A stretch of 64,000 nucleotides of DNA from Piper betle (lineage: Eukaryota > Streptophyta > Magnoliopsida > Piperales > Piperaceae), in NCBI GenBank assembly GCA_033002965.1, contig JAURVB010000776.1, positions 27,869 through 91,868 of the forward strand, in the 5' to 3' direction. The number at the start of each line of letters is the position of its first letter. Positions within the stretch are counted from its first letter, which is position 1. The notes under the pieces were generated by a model that was not told where the DNA came from, did no database searches, and saw nothing but the letters and a program-made list of their open reading frames with translations. Shown one piece after another: positions 1 through 11,523 of this stretch. The position numbers and the translations under genes were made by a program.

Positions 1-993
1 CTCGTGCTAAATGGTAATACTTTCTTTTTCTTTTCTTAATCCTTGTGGACGTTGCTGTTTTAAGTATAAACTTGTCAAACTTGCTACTGATTTATATTAG
101 AGTACGATAATCTAGTAGTAAAACGATTTGTACAGTAGTCGATATTATGTTATAAGTTTGTTTCTGCACTTTATTTGTTATTAACTTCTGCAATGTAGAT
201 TTTGTTTAGTTTGAATTTGGTTTTCCTATTGTTCCCGACCTTCCTGTTGTTATGTGTGATTAGTTTATATTACAATGATGTTCTTCCAATTGTGCATTAG
301 TTCATTTTTTACTCTATTTATGTTTCTCTTATTTGAATTTGAGATACCTATCCTTGTCGAACTTACGGTTGATATGTACACAAGTCAAAATTCCAGTGTT
401 GGCCTTCCTATTGTTAAAAAGTTTGTTTGTGCTCTATTTTTTCTCTTTTTGTCAGTTTCGGTTTCTCTTGTCTTCATAACTATCCTTGTTGATGCATACA
501 TTAGTCAATAGTGCAATGGTGTTATCATATTGTTCTGATAATTCACTTTGTCTTTTTTTGTATTATTAGTTTTTACGTTGATCTATTTGAGTATGAAATT
601 TGACTTAAGCATCCATCTCAAAATTAGTATTGTTATATATATTAGCCATTATTACAATGGCGTTCTTCCTTTTGTCAAAAGTTCGTTTTTACTCTTTTTT
701 CCTATTATTATCTGTTCCAATGTTGATCTAATTCAATTTCAGATTTGGCATATTGAATAGCATGCAATAACTTAGTTTTCTTATTCTTCTTCTTTCAACT
801 GCTAATTTGGTCCACGTTCATTATGGAAACACATATCTAAGTAAGTTTTGAACAAATTAACTAAGTCTTCAGTAATAATACTGAAAGAAATAGCAGTATC
901 TTTGAACAGCTTTTGTATTATTAATTTGCCAATTAATATATTTTATATTCTCTATCGTAAACTAAACTGATGTGATTTTCTGGAGACATGAAG
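1..993 (+). repeat. Intron of the ACBP gene with a degenerate tandem repeat of about 120-140 bp
   Basis: No coding exon is recognisable before the acceptor at 992-993. Related blocks start near 101, 271, 391, 511 and 651. Each carries a variant of 'attag..caatggtgttcttcc' followed by a T-rich stretch with 'ttgttcgttttt.actctttttt'. Spacing is about 120 bp between the best copies and 140-170 bp at the ends. The short ORFs here are low-complexity readings of the repeat. Confidence 0.5.
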
Positions 994-3163
994 GAATGCG
1001 TGGCAGAGGTTGGGTGCCATGCCCCAAGAAGAAGCTATGCAGAAGTACATTGAAATAGTGACTGAACTTTATCCTACCTGGGCATCTGGTTCTACTTCCG
1101 TGAGCCTCTGTCTCTAAGCGATATGTTAGTTTGTGTTGATCTTTCCCTTTTTTAACTTCCATTGGTATTGACAGAATGGAAGATCAGGAGAAAGAAAGGC
1201 GACAACAGCCAAGGAAACAATGGGGCCTGCTTTCAGCTCTTTTGTTTGTGAAGAAGAGTCTGAGAATGATTTGTGAGGATCTTATTGTGCTTTGTCTGAT
1301 TTGATTGAATATTATATATTCTGAGTAGTGTACTTAACATAGTGGGCTTATTAATTAGAGGAAAAGTTGAAATTTGAATATTAGAGGTCATTTTGAAACA
1401 CTGCTTATTTTGTAGTTCTAGCTACATACTATAATGGGCTTCTCAATTAAACACTGTTTCTCTTGTGAAATGTTTCAGTGTTGTACATATCTTTACTTGT
1501 TTAGTTTTTAGTTTTACTGTTGCTTCTATCTATAATCATGCAGCATTGTTGGGTGTTTCTAGGAAATATGCCCAGCACCGATTTTTACCCTTAAACAAGA
1601 TTTATTATTCTACAACTTGAAACGTTAGAAGTTGTGTCCTAGGTATTTTCTATTCAACTTGAATAGTTAGAAGTTGTGTCCTAGGTGTTTTCTTATGACC
1701 AATAATATAGATTCATTGTTTTCTTATATCTTGCAAAGCTGTTATATTAGAATATCTTCAAAGCTTTTACTTTTAGTTTTATTGTTGCTTCTGTCTATAA
1801 TCAAGCTGCATTGTTGGATGTTTCTAGGAAATATGCCTAGAACTGATTTTTACCCTTGAACAACATTTGTTATTCTAAAACGTGAACAGTTAGAAGTTGT
1901 GTCCTAGGTGTGTTCCTAGGACCAAAAATATAGATTCATTGTTTTCTTGTGTCTTGCAAGTCTGTTATATTAGAATATATTGAAAGCTCTTTTGTGGAAT
2001 GAATGAATATTTATGGCGTCTACTGTGTGTTTGTTTCCAGCATCTTTTATCATTGAGGGCTGATTCGAGCATTATTGCTATAACATTTTCTCCTTAAATT
2101 TCTTTTCTTTTGGTACATGTGAGCTTCGTCTCACTTTTTATGGTTGCCTTTTCCATTGATATGGGTATGGTGAAGTAAATGCCATTTATATAAATTCTCA
2201 AGCACCGGAAATAGATGAATGTGTCCAAAATAAAGACATCACGTGCTCAGTGTTTTCACTTAATAACATAGATTCTGTGTTTATAAATATATTTAGCAAA
2301 CTTTGGCCAACTAACAAGTAGGTTTTTATGGAGCTTCTAATTCTTATCTGGACAGTGGTGTTGCATTTAGGATCTTCTTTTGCAAAATTACACCTTAAAG
2401 ATAAGGAATTATGCATGATACATCTTAGTCTTGTTGCATAATTTGAGGTTGTGTATACACCTTTTGCAGGAAGATGGACGAAATACATGCATTTGCCCGG
2501 GAAGGAGAGATACAAAGCATTATGAAATGCATTGAAGATGGTATTTCACTTAATGTTAGGGGTATGTCAATAAGTTAATTCATTACTTTGATATATGCTG
2601 TAATAAGCAGTCGTTCTTGCTTCATCTGTTTAGTGGCAACCTTAGCAGTAATTATTTTCAATGTTTCTTATTGGATAAGCTGTCGCTGCATTATGAAATA
2701 TATCTCATATCACAACTATCAATTCCAAACATGATGTATCAAGCATATACTGATCTTGCATAATTTTTATTTGCTGTGTCGTTGTAATATTGTTGATTTG
2801 CAGACAGTGAGGGAAGGACACCTCTTCATTGGGCTGTGGACAGGGGCCACATTGACATTGTTAACCTTTTAATAATGAAAAATGCAGATGTCAACTCTCA
2901 GGTAAGGCCTTGCTTACAAATTTCACTTATTAAATATCATATATCATAAGATCAGGAGTTTCACAAGCTATCAGAACCTGTGTTATTCTCTATGTGTGGG
3001 CATTTAGGACAACGAGGGTCAGACGGCATTGCATTATGCTACTATATGTGATAGGAAAGCCATTGCTGAACTCCTTGTAAAACACAAGGCTGATACCAAC
3101 ATTAAAGATAACGATGGCTGTTTGGCTAAGGATCTCTGTGAGTCAGGATGGCCATGGCTGTAG
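994..3163 (+). CDS. Acyl-CoA-binding protein with ankyrin repeats (ACBP1/2 class), 3' part
   Basis: Five exons are visible: 994-1099, 1175-1272, 2470-2561, 2804-2901 and 3008-3163, ending in TAG. All have GT-AG borders and compatible phases (550 nt, entered at codon position 3). The first exon gives the end of an acyl-CoA-binding domain (NAWQRLGAMPQEEAMQKYIE, then LYPTWAS). The second is a linker containing GPAFSSFVCEEESEND. The last three encode ankyrin repeats (DSEGRTPLHWAVDRGH, then DNEGQTALHYA) and the family-typical ending DLCESGWPWL. In plants this class is membrane-anchored, binds acyl-CoA esters and phospholipids, and uses the ankyrin part for protein partners. The membrane anchor and most of the ACB domain lie upstream of the window, so only about 182 residues are present. 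No break is seen in the visible exons. Confidence 0.92.
1500..2000 (+). repeat. Partial tandem duplication inside an ACBP intron
   Basis: 1505-1767 and 1768-1990 are clearly related. Both contain 'gcattgttgg.tgtttctagg' then 'aaatatgcc', and 'agaagttgtgtcctaggt' followed by 'atagattcattgttttctt'. An extra copy of the 'agaagttgtgtcctaggt' core at about 1628 makes this block threefold. It lies in the intron between exons ending 1272 and starting 2470. Confidence 0.7.
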
Positions 3164-4375
3164 CAATTAGCCACACAAATTTTTGGCACTCGTTAATCTG
3201 ATAGGTAAACTGATCAGAACTTACGCTTTTTTTGTTTTTTCAAGAATCAGAAATAGATATTAGGTGTTTCTCATTGTGAATAGATTATTATGTTTTCTGA
3301 TATTTACATAACTGAGAGTGGGGTGCCACACCAATGTAACCTTACCTTCTGTATCTTTTTGTTTAAAATGTTGAACAGATCAACCTCCATGAGTTGATAC
3401 TTATTCATATAACAACTTGTTTTCTACGGTTTTAGTTTATGGCTCAACCCTACTTCCTGTTTGCAATGTACACATCCTGGTTTAAGTTTTGAAACTGTTC
3501 ATTATTCAAATTGTGCTGTATCTCGAGTTGTTTGAGCTGTAGAGTTTTCTCAATTGATACCTTGTCTATTGAAGCGACAGATGAGCTTTCTATGACTTGA
3601 AATTTTCAGGCAAGGCACTAATACCGCAAAAATGCGATGCCACTTATTTTATATTGTTTTTCCCCAATTGTGCAATGTTCTATAAGCAAACGTTTTTGGG
3701 AATACATAAGAACAGGTAGTACGTAAATATATTTTAAACAGGCTTTAATATTGTCCGAGTTTTACTAGTGCCATCTTAAGCTGTTCTGTAGCTTAAAACT
3801 ATGATAACAAACAACAAAACTTGACACCATAAGAAATTTCTTTCTTACGCCCACCTTTGATACACCCCTTCAACTAATACGAAAGGTTGTGAATAATTCT
3901 ATCATGAGGATCAAATCCTCGCCCTTCTGTAAAACACAAGAGCTGCCTGGTTTTCTGATAAACCCATATCCTAGTAGATTATCCTTCTAGCAATGCGTTC
4001 AGTTTTGAGTTGTCTCTCCATGTATATTTATGAATTTAAATCTTCTCATATATGGATGGCATGCGTAATCTTCTCCAGACATTGATCTTTTGTAGTATCT
4101 ATCACTACTCAATAAAAGAAAACAAGCCAATAATTTCCAGTTGTATTGTATCTTATTGTGAAATTCATGGTTAGTGTGCGCAACATTGAACCAGCACCTT
4201 CCAAATTTTTCCAAATGGAGGAAGCCCAAATTTAGGAAGTGATGAAATTGGGTTAGTTTTAGAGCCAGAATCAAAACCAGCCCACTGCTTTCTAACGACC
4301 TTAATCACCTTGTTGTGTTTATTTATGGACAAAACAGTCAGTTTTTTTCGTTTTCGCTCTTTCCTTTTCCCCTTC
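3164..4375. other. 3' flank of the ACBP gene and spacer before the expansin
   Basis: AT-rich DNA holding the 3' UTR of the ACBP gene and the upstream region of the expansin. The minus-strand ORF at 3999-4274 has no recognisable domain. No RNA gene or transposon terminus was found. Confidence 0.5.
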
Positions 4376-4529
4376 CTTTATTTAACTTCTTCTTGCAAAA
4401 CAATTTGGAGTAGGAGAAATATACAAAGGTTGGTTAGTACCAAGAGGAAGCAAACCTCTTGCCACCTTCTCTCTCTTCTTCTTCTTCTTCTCCCCTGTAT
4501 GTGAAAGGGGCCTCCTTCCTCTCTTGACC

Positions 4530-6622
4530 ATGCAAGTGCAGGGCTCTTACGTTGTTCTTCATCATGCTCTCCCCCTTCTTCTTACGATCTGGGTGGTTCC
4601 CAGCTTTGGCGCTATAATTTCTTCGAATTTGACGTCCCACGGCCGGGAATTAGGTGCCTATCAATTTTGGCAGGCTGCCACGGCAACCTGGTATGGCAGC
4701 CCCGAAGGAGATGGCAGTGACGGTAATGCTTCCTCTACCATATATCCTAAATGCCCATGAACAGGTCTTCTCTGCATGGTTATTTTCTCTCTTTTGATTA
4801 AGTGATCATCACCTACATAAACATCTAGACGATTACATCATATTATTCTGATTATAATTTCATGTTTTATAAGTCGGATCCATGCATAGACAGATAATCC
4901 ATCCCCAATTCATAATTGTTTTCTCCATGAATGTTAAACTGTGGAAAATTTCATTCATTCTATAAATATATGCTTTTCTTTCCCGATTTACTTCAAAATT
5001 GATCATTTTTGCTTTCAAAGTGGACTTTAATTGTCCAATAATTTGACTTTATATTTATTGTAAAATGTGCACATAAATCGTAGTCGGAACATGAATTGGA
5101 TTGATGATCTCTTTGATTTGTTTAAACAATCCTGAATTGGCTAGATTTAATTAAATTTTAATCAAACATAATGATGGAATCTTCCATTGATTAACTATTC
5201 TTGCATCAGATAATCCTCAGATGTTATTTTTAGATCTGTCACGTATCGTTCATGCAAACATGCATGCATGCATGACGGCCTTCAACAGAAATTAAGATTA
5301 ACAGACGTATTGGAATGCATTGAAGCCTCTTAATTTGATCTATCTTCCAAAAACAAATGTACTTAATTTATTGTGTAAATATGCATTAAGTTAAATCATT
5401 AAACACCACCCAACAATTTCTAATAGCTTATAATCATCAATATTGCCCTTAGCTATAACATACTAAAATCTACGTACCTTATTTTCATGTTCAATGGTGA
5501 ATGTATATCTTGAAATATCTATGAACAGGAGGGGCATGTGGGTATGGGAAGCTGGTGAACTCAAAGCCATTCAAGACGAGGGCCACGGCGGGGAGCGGGC
5601 CACTGTTCCGCGGCGGGCAGGGCTGCGGCTCCTGCTACAAGGTCATGTGCCTCGACCGCTCCATCTGCACTGGCCGCTCCACCACCGTCATCGTCACCGA
5701 CGAGTGCCCCAATGGCGGCCCATGCGCGGCCGGCAAAACCCACTTTGACCTCAGCGGCGCCGCCTTCGGTCGCCTGGCTATCTCCGGCAAGGGTGGCCAG
5801 CTCCGCAACCGCGGCAACATCCCTATCGTCTACCGTCGGTATGTCTCCCTTCCCACCAAGTTGCACCATTTCAACGTTCTTCTGCAGCTTAATTGGGGTG
5901 CAACTATGCTCTAGGAAGTAAAAACTACAACATTGAAGTATGGTCTCTCTCAACTGTAAATTTAAAATTGCCAAGGGCGCCTACCTATCACTGTAATTGA
6001 ATTCTACAAAATATGTAATTCATTATATAATATTTTTTGTAATAATATGTTTTAATTGTTCTTGATGATTTGAACATAAACTTTGGGAATGATATATTTG
6101 CAGGACGCCATGCAAGTACAGGAACAAGAAAATAACTTTCATGGTGAACGAAGGGTCGAGCCCATATTGGTTCTCCATCCTCGTCGTCTACGAAGGCGGT
6201 GAGGGCGACGTCGGCTCCATGCAAATTCGCCCGGTACTAATTAGCCAAGAATACTGCAAACTCTTTCATTCTATTTATCTACAAGGCATATATATTCAAT
6301 GACAATAAATTCCGTCATTATGTTAAGAAAAGTTTTTGTCACTAAGTAATGCCTGCTTTCTTGAAGTGTGATGAATTTAAATGTTTCTAATTCATGTATG
6401 TGTTGCATATTGTTATCGCAGGCAAATAGCCGGAGTTGGATGAACATGGAGCATTCATGGGGAGCAAACTGGCGCATACAAGCCAACGGACCAAATCCAA
6501 TGAATGGGCCATTTTCTGTGAGGCTGACCACCATGTCTAAGAGGAGGACGTTGTATGCAAACAATGTCATTCCTGGGGACTGGTCTGTTAAGAAACCCTA
6601 CTCTTCACGCGTCAATCTATAA
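4530..6622 (+). CDS. EXPB: Beta-expansin
   Basis: Exons 4530-4722, 5529-5838, 6104-6233 and 6422-6622 (stop TAA) join with matching phases to 277 residues, normal for the family. Beta-expansins are secreted wall-loosening proteins that act at acid pH without hydrolysis. Residues 1-28 form a signal peptide ending in PSFGA. N33-L-T is a glycosylation sequon. The domain-1 double-psi barrel starts at ATATWYG and GGACGYG and has paired cysteines. HFD at 136-138 (THFDLSGAAFGRLA) is the hallmark triplet. Domain 2, the cellulose/xylan-binding CBM63 fold, runs from about TPCKYRNKKITF to the end and includes SPYWFSILVVYEGG and SWGANWRI. A longer reading from TTG at 4524 is possible but ATG 4530 is the natural start. 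A CT-rich 5' leader precedes it, with a possible TATTTAA near 4380. No defect is visible. Confidence 0.95.
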
Positions 6623-7229
6623 ACGCTGGCTCAAATCTCTCCAAGAAGAAGAACAAGAAGGAGAAGAAGAAGAGAGCCTTAGTTTTTCTAATCTAAGAGA
6701 TCACTTTGTATCTGTAGTGCACCTCTTTGTTAGATTATTATAATTACCCAATCTCAAGAGCAAATAAAGTTAATGGCTGGTGGGTTAAACTTTTGATCTT
6801 AATTAGTTGACTAGTTTTTAAGTTGCCTATTAATCATTGGCCATAATATTGATATGGCCACTACATACATAGAGCCCTCTAATTTTGAGCAAAAACAAAT
6901 CACATATTATACTCTATTAAAAATATTTGTAGGTGATCAATGTGTGTCAATTTCTAACTTTAATTCACCACAAAAATGTTCATTACTTTTAAAATGCTGA
7001 GAAAAAATGGGGCAGAGAAAGGTTTCTATATTTTTTTGCGGGAAGAAAAGTTTAAAAATTATCACATACTTATCTTTAAAAATTTTTAAATATAGAGATA
7101 GATTTATAATTTTTTCTCCACCGTAAAAATTGGCATGGAAAAGATGCGGTGAAAAGTACTTCCACTATATTTTTTCTTGTAACATAGAAAAAAACTAATT
7201 TTCTTTTATAGTGAAAATAATTTTCTCAG
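6623..7229. other. 3' UTR of the expansin and AT-rich spacer
   Basis: An AATAAA-type signal lies near 6763-6768, inside 'agcaaataaag', about 140 nt after the stop. The rest is AT-rich with no gene seen. Confidence 0.5.
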
Positions 7230-7814
7230 TGTAATGACCTAGCTCAAAGTGCAACGTAATAGGCTAAGTCATTTCTTTAAAATGGGTATCCCGAAAGGTA
7301 AAGATCTATAAAATGGGTATCCCGAAAGGTAAAGATCTATAGTCCATTCTCACTTATAAACAGGATCTTCTCCCAGTAGGTATTAGATATGAGACTAAGT
7401 TGAGGGATCTCACAATCCACCTACCTTTAAAAATTTCGTCCCCGAAATGCCTATACTTGGCCCGTTGCTAGCCCCAGCCCACGACCATTCTGGCCCGTGA
7501 CCGGCAGCCTACCCAACGTTTCTAGTCTTGGCCCGTTGCTAACCCCAGCCCACGACCTTTTTTGGCCTGTGACCAGCAGTTTAGCCAACGTCCCTAGTCC
7601 ATCCCACCATCTAACACGGAACCACCATCTAACACAGAACCAGGTCGCTCTGATACCACATGTAATGACCCAGCCCAAAGTGCAACGTAATGGGCTAAGT
7701 CATTTCTTTAAAATGGGTACCCCGGAAGTTAAAGATCTATAGTTCATTCCCACTTATAAACAGGATCTTCTCCCAATAGGTATTAGATACGGGACTAAGT
7801 TGAGGGATCTCACA
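7230..7814 (-). mobile_element. Intact TRIM-type miniature LTR retroelement
   Basis: Read on the minus strand, two LTRs begin TGTGAGATCCCTCAACTTAG and end GGTCATTACA. They span 7661-7814 (5' LTR, 154 bp) and 7230-7414 (3' LTR, 185 bp). Next to the 5' LTR is TGGTATCAGAGC, the primer-binding site matching initiator tRNA-Met. Flanks are CTCAG (7225-7229) and CTCAT (7815-7819), a 4/5 match to a 5-bp target duplication. The 246-bp interior has no coding capacity and holds two copies of a block of about 77 bp ('cccgttgctagccccagccc'). The 31-bp length difference is an exact tandem duplication in the left LTR (about 7280-7341). TRIMs are non-autonomous and rely on enzymes from other retroelements. 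Confidence 0.9.
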
Positions 7815-8352
7815 CTCATCGATTGGTATATATTCATTTAAATGTCCTTTGGGGCTAATGCTGAGCTAGGCTACACCGGCAGGAGCTTGCCGAGTTGTCG
7901 GTGGCCGTATTGGGCCAACGGCGGGTAGGCACTTGCGACGATTGATGATGATTCTTGCCACACATGTGATTAAAGCAATGACGGTGGGATGGACAAATAG
8001 GTGACCAGCATGAATCCGAAGGCCTTCCAGCTGCGAGCCTCATCCCATCTTGATGAATTGGATTCTGAAGACGACGACGTCGTCCACGGATCAGGAGTTT
8101 GGTAGACTGGCATACACAAATCAAAAGCAGTTTGCTTGTAAGGACTAAGGAGGTTGGCAAAAGGAGGAAGACATGATTCAATATTATATATGCATGGACA
8201 CATTTGCTACTCACTCTTGGTCACCACTTACTTGACTTTCACCTAACTCTTTCCCTCCCTTCTTCCCCTACTTGAGAGGAAAAGGAGGTTTTTCACTTTG
8301 GTAAGTTTAACATGAAAAGGTTGATGATCAAGAAGCTTATGTTTGCATGAAT
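7815..8352. other. Unidentified mixed-composition spacer
   Basis: 7855-8240 is less AT-rich than its surroundings and is open on the minus strand in two frames (119 and 77 codons). No domain is recognised and no splice structure could be built. It may be the remnant of a gene broken by neighbouring insertions. Confidence 0.3.
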
Positions 8353-8590
8353 TGTTGGATGTTGGACATAAATATATACATGAATAAGGAATTATATCAT
8401 ATGGTATTATATAAAGTTAGCCTAAATTAAATTGATGTAAGGGTTATGGGCTATAAATTAAGATATGGAATTTAATGTGAAAAGTTTTTTAATAATTTCT
8501 TTTTGATGGGTGAAATTAAAATTATAAAACTAAGGCTATAAATAAGGAGGTTATGGTCCCTGAATTAATAAGTAGTTTTTATTCTGGGGG

Positions 8591-8775
8591 CTAAGTCATT
8601 TCTTTAAAATGGGTACCCCGGAAGTTAAAGATCTCTAGTCTATTCCTACTTATAAACAAGATCTTCTCCCAATCGGTATTAAATGTGGGACTAAGTTGAG
8701 GGATCTCACAATCCACCCACTTTAGGAAATTTCGTCCCCGAAATGCCTATATTTGGCCCGTTGCTAGCCCCAGCC
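8591..8775 (-). mobile_element. Truncated TRIM related to the copy at 7230-7814
   Basis: It matches most of one LTR, through 'gagggatctcaca' near 8712, plus the adjoining interior ('atttcgtccccgaaatgcct', 'cccgttgctagcccc'). The outer end of the LTR and the rest of the interior are missing. It sits at the point where the left copia LTR stops matching the right LTR. Confidence 0.8.
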
Positions 8776-9079
8776 ACCTTCATATCGAATAATTGAGAAT
8801 TAGGTTTTATTTATATTTAAATTATTGATTAGCACTATCTAATTCTATATCCTATTCAGATCTATGAATTCTAGATTAAGGAAAGTACAAGAAGTTTGTA
8901 CATGGGATTTTTATTCCAAAATTAAGGTTTACTTTTATAATCTTTTTAGTTCAATTATGATTAATATTTTTAAAATTTACTAAAGACTATAATATATTGT
9001 CAAAGTAGCTTCTTTTATAGAAATTAATTTATTTTTTAAATATTAAGACAGTTATGAGTATTTAATTTATGTGAATATT

Positions 9080-9460
9080 AATTAGCCCAAAAGAAGGTTA
9101 CATAATTATACATTCATTTGTGGTAATAAATATCGGATGATTGTCAAGTGCCCGTGTGAATGATAAATCCGCCCAAAGGAAGGTTTATTATTTGATATAA
9201 TTTATTATCAATATTTTACTATACTAAGACTCATTTTTGTAATAAATATGAGATAATTATCAAGTTTCCATGTAGATAATAAATCGGCCCAAAAGAAGGT
9301 TTATTATTTGATAAGATTTATTATCTATATTTGATTACTGTACTAAAACTCATTTTAAATATGAGATAATTATCAAGTTTCCATGTGGATAATAAATCGG
9401 CTCAAATGAAGGTTTATTATTTGACAGGATTTATTATCCATATTTAATTATTGCACTTAG
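9080..9460 (+). repeat. Tandem repeat of about 118 bp in the copia leader
   Basis: Three near-complete units begin at about 9122, 9239 and 9357, after a partial unit at 9080. Each has 'gataattatcaagt' then 'gataataaatcggcccaaa' and 'gaaggtttattatttga'. The array lies between the left LTR and gag, where plant copia elements often carry leader repeats. Confidence 0.75.
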
Positions 9461-9544
9461 AGTACTACTTACAAATTAATATTTTTGTCCAAAGACTAAA
9501 TTTTATTGTTGTGTTAGGTATTTGTTGATGAGATTAACCATTGC

Positions 9545-10192
9545 TTGAATCTTATTGTATGCATGTTATTTTATATTCTATTTTTAATTAATCAATCTGC
9601 TTCTATGATTTTTGCTAGCATCAATTTAGTTCCAATACTTAAAGATAATTTTAAAGATTGGAAAGAAAGTGTAATGATTATTCTCCCATGCATAGATCTT
9701 GACCTTGTATTAAGGACTAAACAACCTACTTCTCTTACTGACAAAAGTTCCATTGAGGAAAAATGGGACATTGAGAAGCAGGAACATTCAAATCGCATGA
9801 GTCTTATGATCATGAAGCAAAGAATTTTAGAGACCTTCAGGGGTGATGTATTTGAAAAGGTTACTACAGCCAGTGAATTTCTTAAAGAAATTGAAAAGCG
9901 TTTTATAAAAAATGATAAGGATGAAACAAGTACATTTTTGTTGAATTTGATTTCAATGAAGGTTAAAGGCAAAACAAGCATAAGGGAATATATCTTAGAG
10001 ATGTCAAATATTGGTTCAAAACTAAAAGCACTAAGGTTAGAGCTATTTGAAGATTTACTCGTGCGTTTAGTTTTAATTTCTCTTCATGTACAATTCAGTC
10101 AATTCAAGGTCAGTTACAATTGTCAAAGGAACAAATGGACTCTTTATGAGCTCATATCTTATTGTGTGCAAGAAGAAGAAAGGTTGAGGTAA
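9545..10192 (+). pseudogene. Copia Gag (UBN2-like) remnant
   Basis: A 215-codon open stretch resembles plant copia Gag. It contains LKDNFKDWKESV, an EEKWDIEKQEHSNRMSLM segment and YILEMSNIGSKLKAL. It stops before the zinc knuckle, whose remnant continues in other frames at 10200-10400 (FCGKPGYMKR). It is a fragment of the decayed element, not a host gene. Confidence 0.8.
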
Positions 10193-11523
10193 GAACAGGC
10201 TGAAAGTGCTTACTTGGCTAGTACTTATCAGGACAAAAATAAGAAAAGAAAGAGGGCTAAGGATGCTAATAATGGGTCTCACAAGCAACAATAAAAGAAA
10301 GAAAATCAGGTTTTTTGCTGTTTTTTGTGGTAAACCCGGATATATGAAAAGGAATGCACTAAGTATCATGCTTGGCATGAAAAGAAAGGTCCATTTTTTT
10401 AATTTTGTTTGTTATGAGGTTAATTTAGTTTAAGTATCAATACACACTTGGTGGCTAGATTCGGGTGCTGCTACTTACATAAGTATATCAATGTAGGGTT
10501 GCATGAATTGTCGAAAGCTAAATGATGCTGAAAGATTCATATATGTGGGTGATGACAAATCAATTATAGTTGAAGCAATATGAATTTTTAGATTATTATT
10601 AAAGACGGGATATTATTTGGATTTGAAAGAAATATATGTAGTCCTGTCTTTTAGACGAAATTTGGTTTCTATTTCTATATTGGACAAATCTGGTTACTCT
10701 TATTCATTTAACAATAATAAATTTAGTCTTTTTCTAAATTCAAATATTGTGGATACGTGTACCTTGTCTTTTTATGATAATCTATATTTATTGATACTAT
10801 TGCATTTTTTAATGAAAATTTGCATGTGGGTTTAATTAGTACAAAAAGAAAATTAACTAATAAGAATTCTGTTTTATTATGACACAAGCGTTTAGGACAC
10901 ATTTCTAAATAAAGAATTAAATGACTAATGTCAGATGAAATTCTTGATTCTCTTAATTTATCAGATTTTCAAATCTGTATTGAGTGTATTAAAGGAAAAC
11001 AAACAAATATAAGGAGATTAGGTATCAATAGATCTTCAAGCGTTTTAGAATTAATATATACAGACATTTATGGACCATTTCCTACGGCTTATTGAAATTG
11101 TTAATAATATTTTATTACATTCATAGATGATTATTCTTGTTATGGTTAATCTCATTTATGAGAAATCTCAAACATTTATGAGAAATCTCAGTTCTTTGAA
11201 GAAGAATTTGTTTCTCTTCCCATGATTGTTCTTGACAATAATTAGGATCAAGGTCATATTTTTTGATGTTTTTCAAGAAACAATACCAGAATTATAAGAC
11301 AATGTCAAGAATCTCCTCGATCAAGTTATATCTGAAGAGGAAACTCAACAACCTCAAGAGCAAATGCCATTAAGAGATACAAAGAGAAAATAGAAATATA
11401 ATTTCAGATGATTATATCATCTTTCTCGAAAAATATGAGGATAACATTCGAATGTTGGAAGATGATCCAATCGACTTTCATCAAGCCATTAAGAGTTCTA
11501 ATTCTCAAAAGTAGATTGATGCC

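Noticed and set aside
5561..5974. 137-codon minus-strand frame
   Set aside because: Antisense of expansin exon 2; no domain.
7280..7341. Possible 5S-like or Cassandra-type signal in the TRIM LTR
   Set aside because: Only a short 'gaagttaaag'-like similarity to the 5S internal region is visible, too little to call a 5S-derived promoter.
7855..8214. Possible small secreted-protein or P450-like fragment
   Set aside because: Several frames were read on both strands; none gave a recognisable motif or a consistent splice model.
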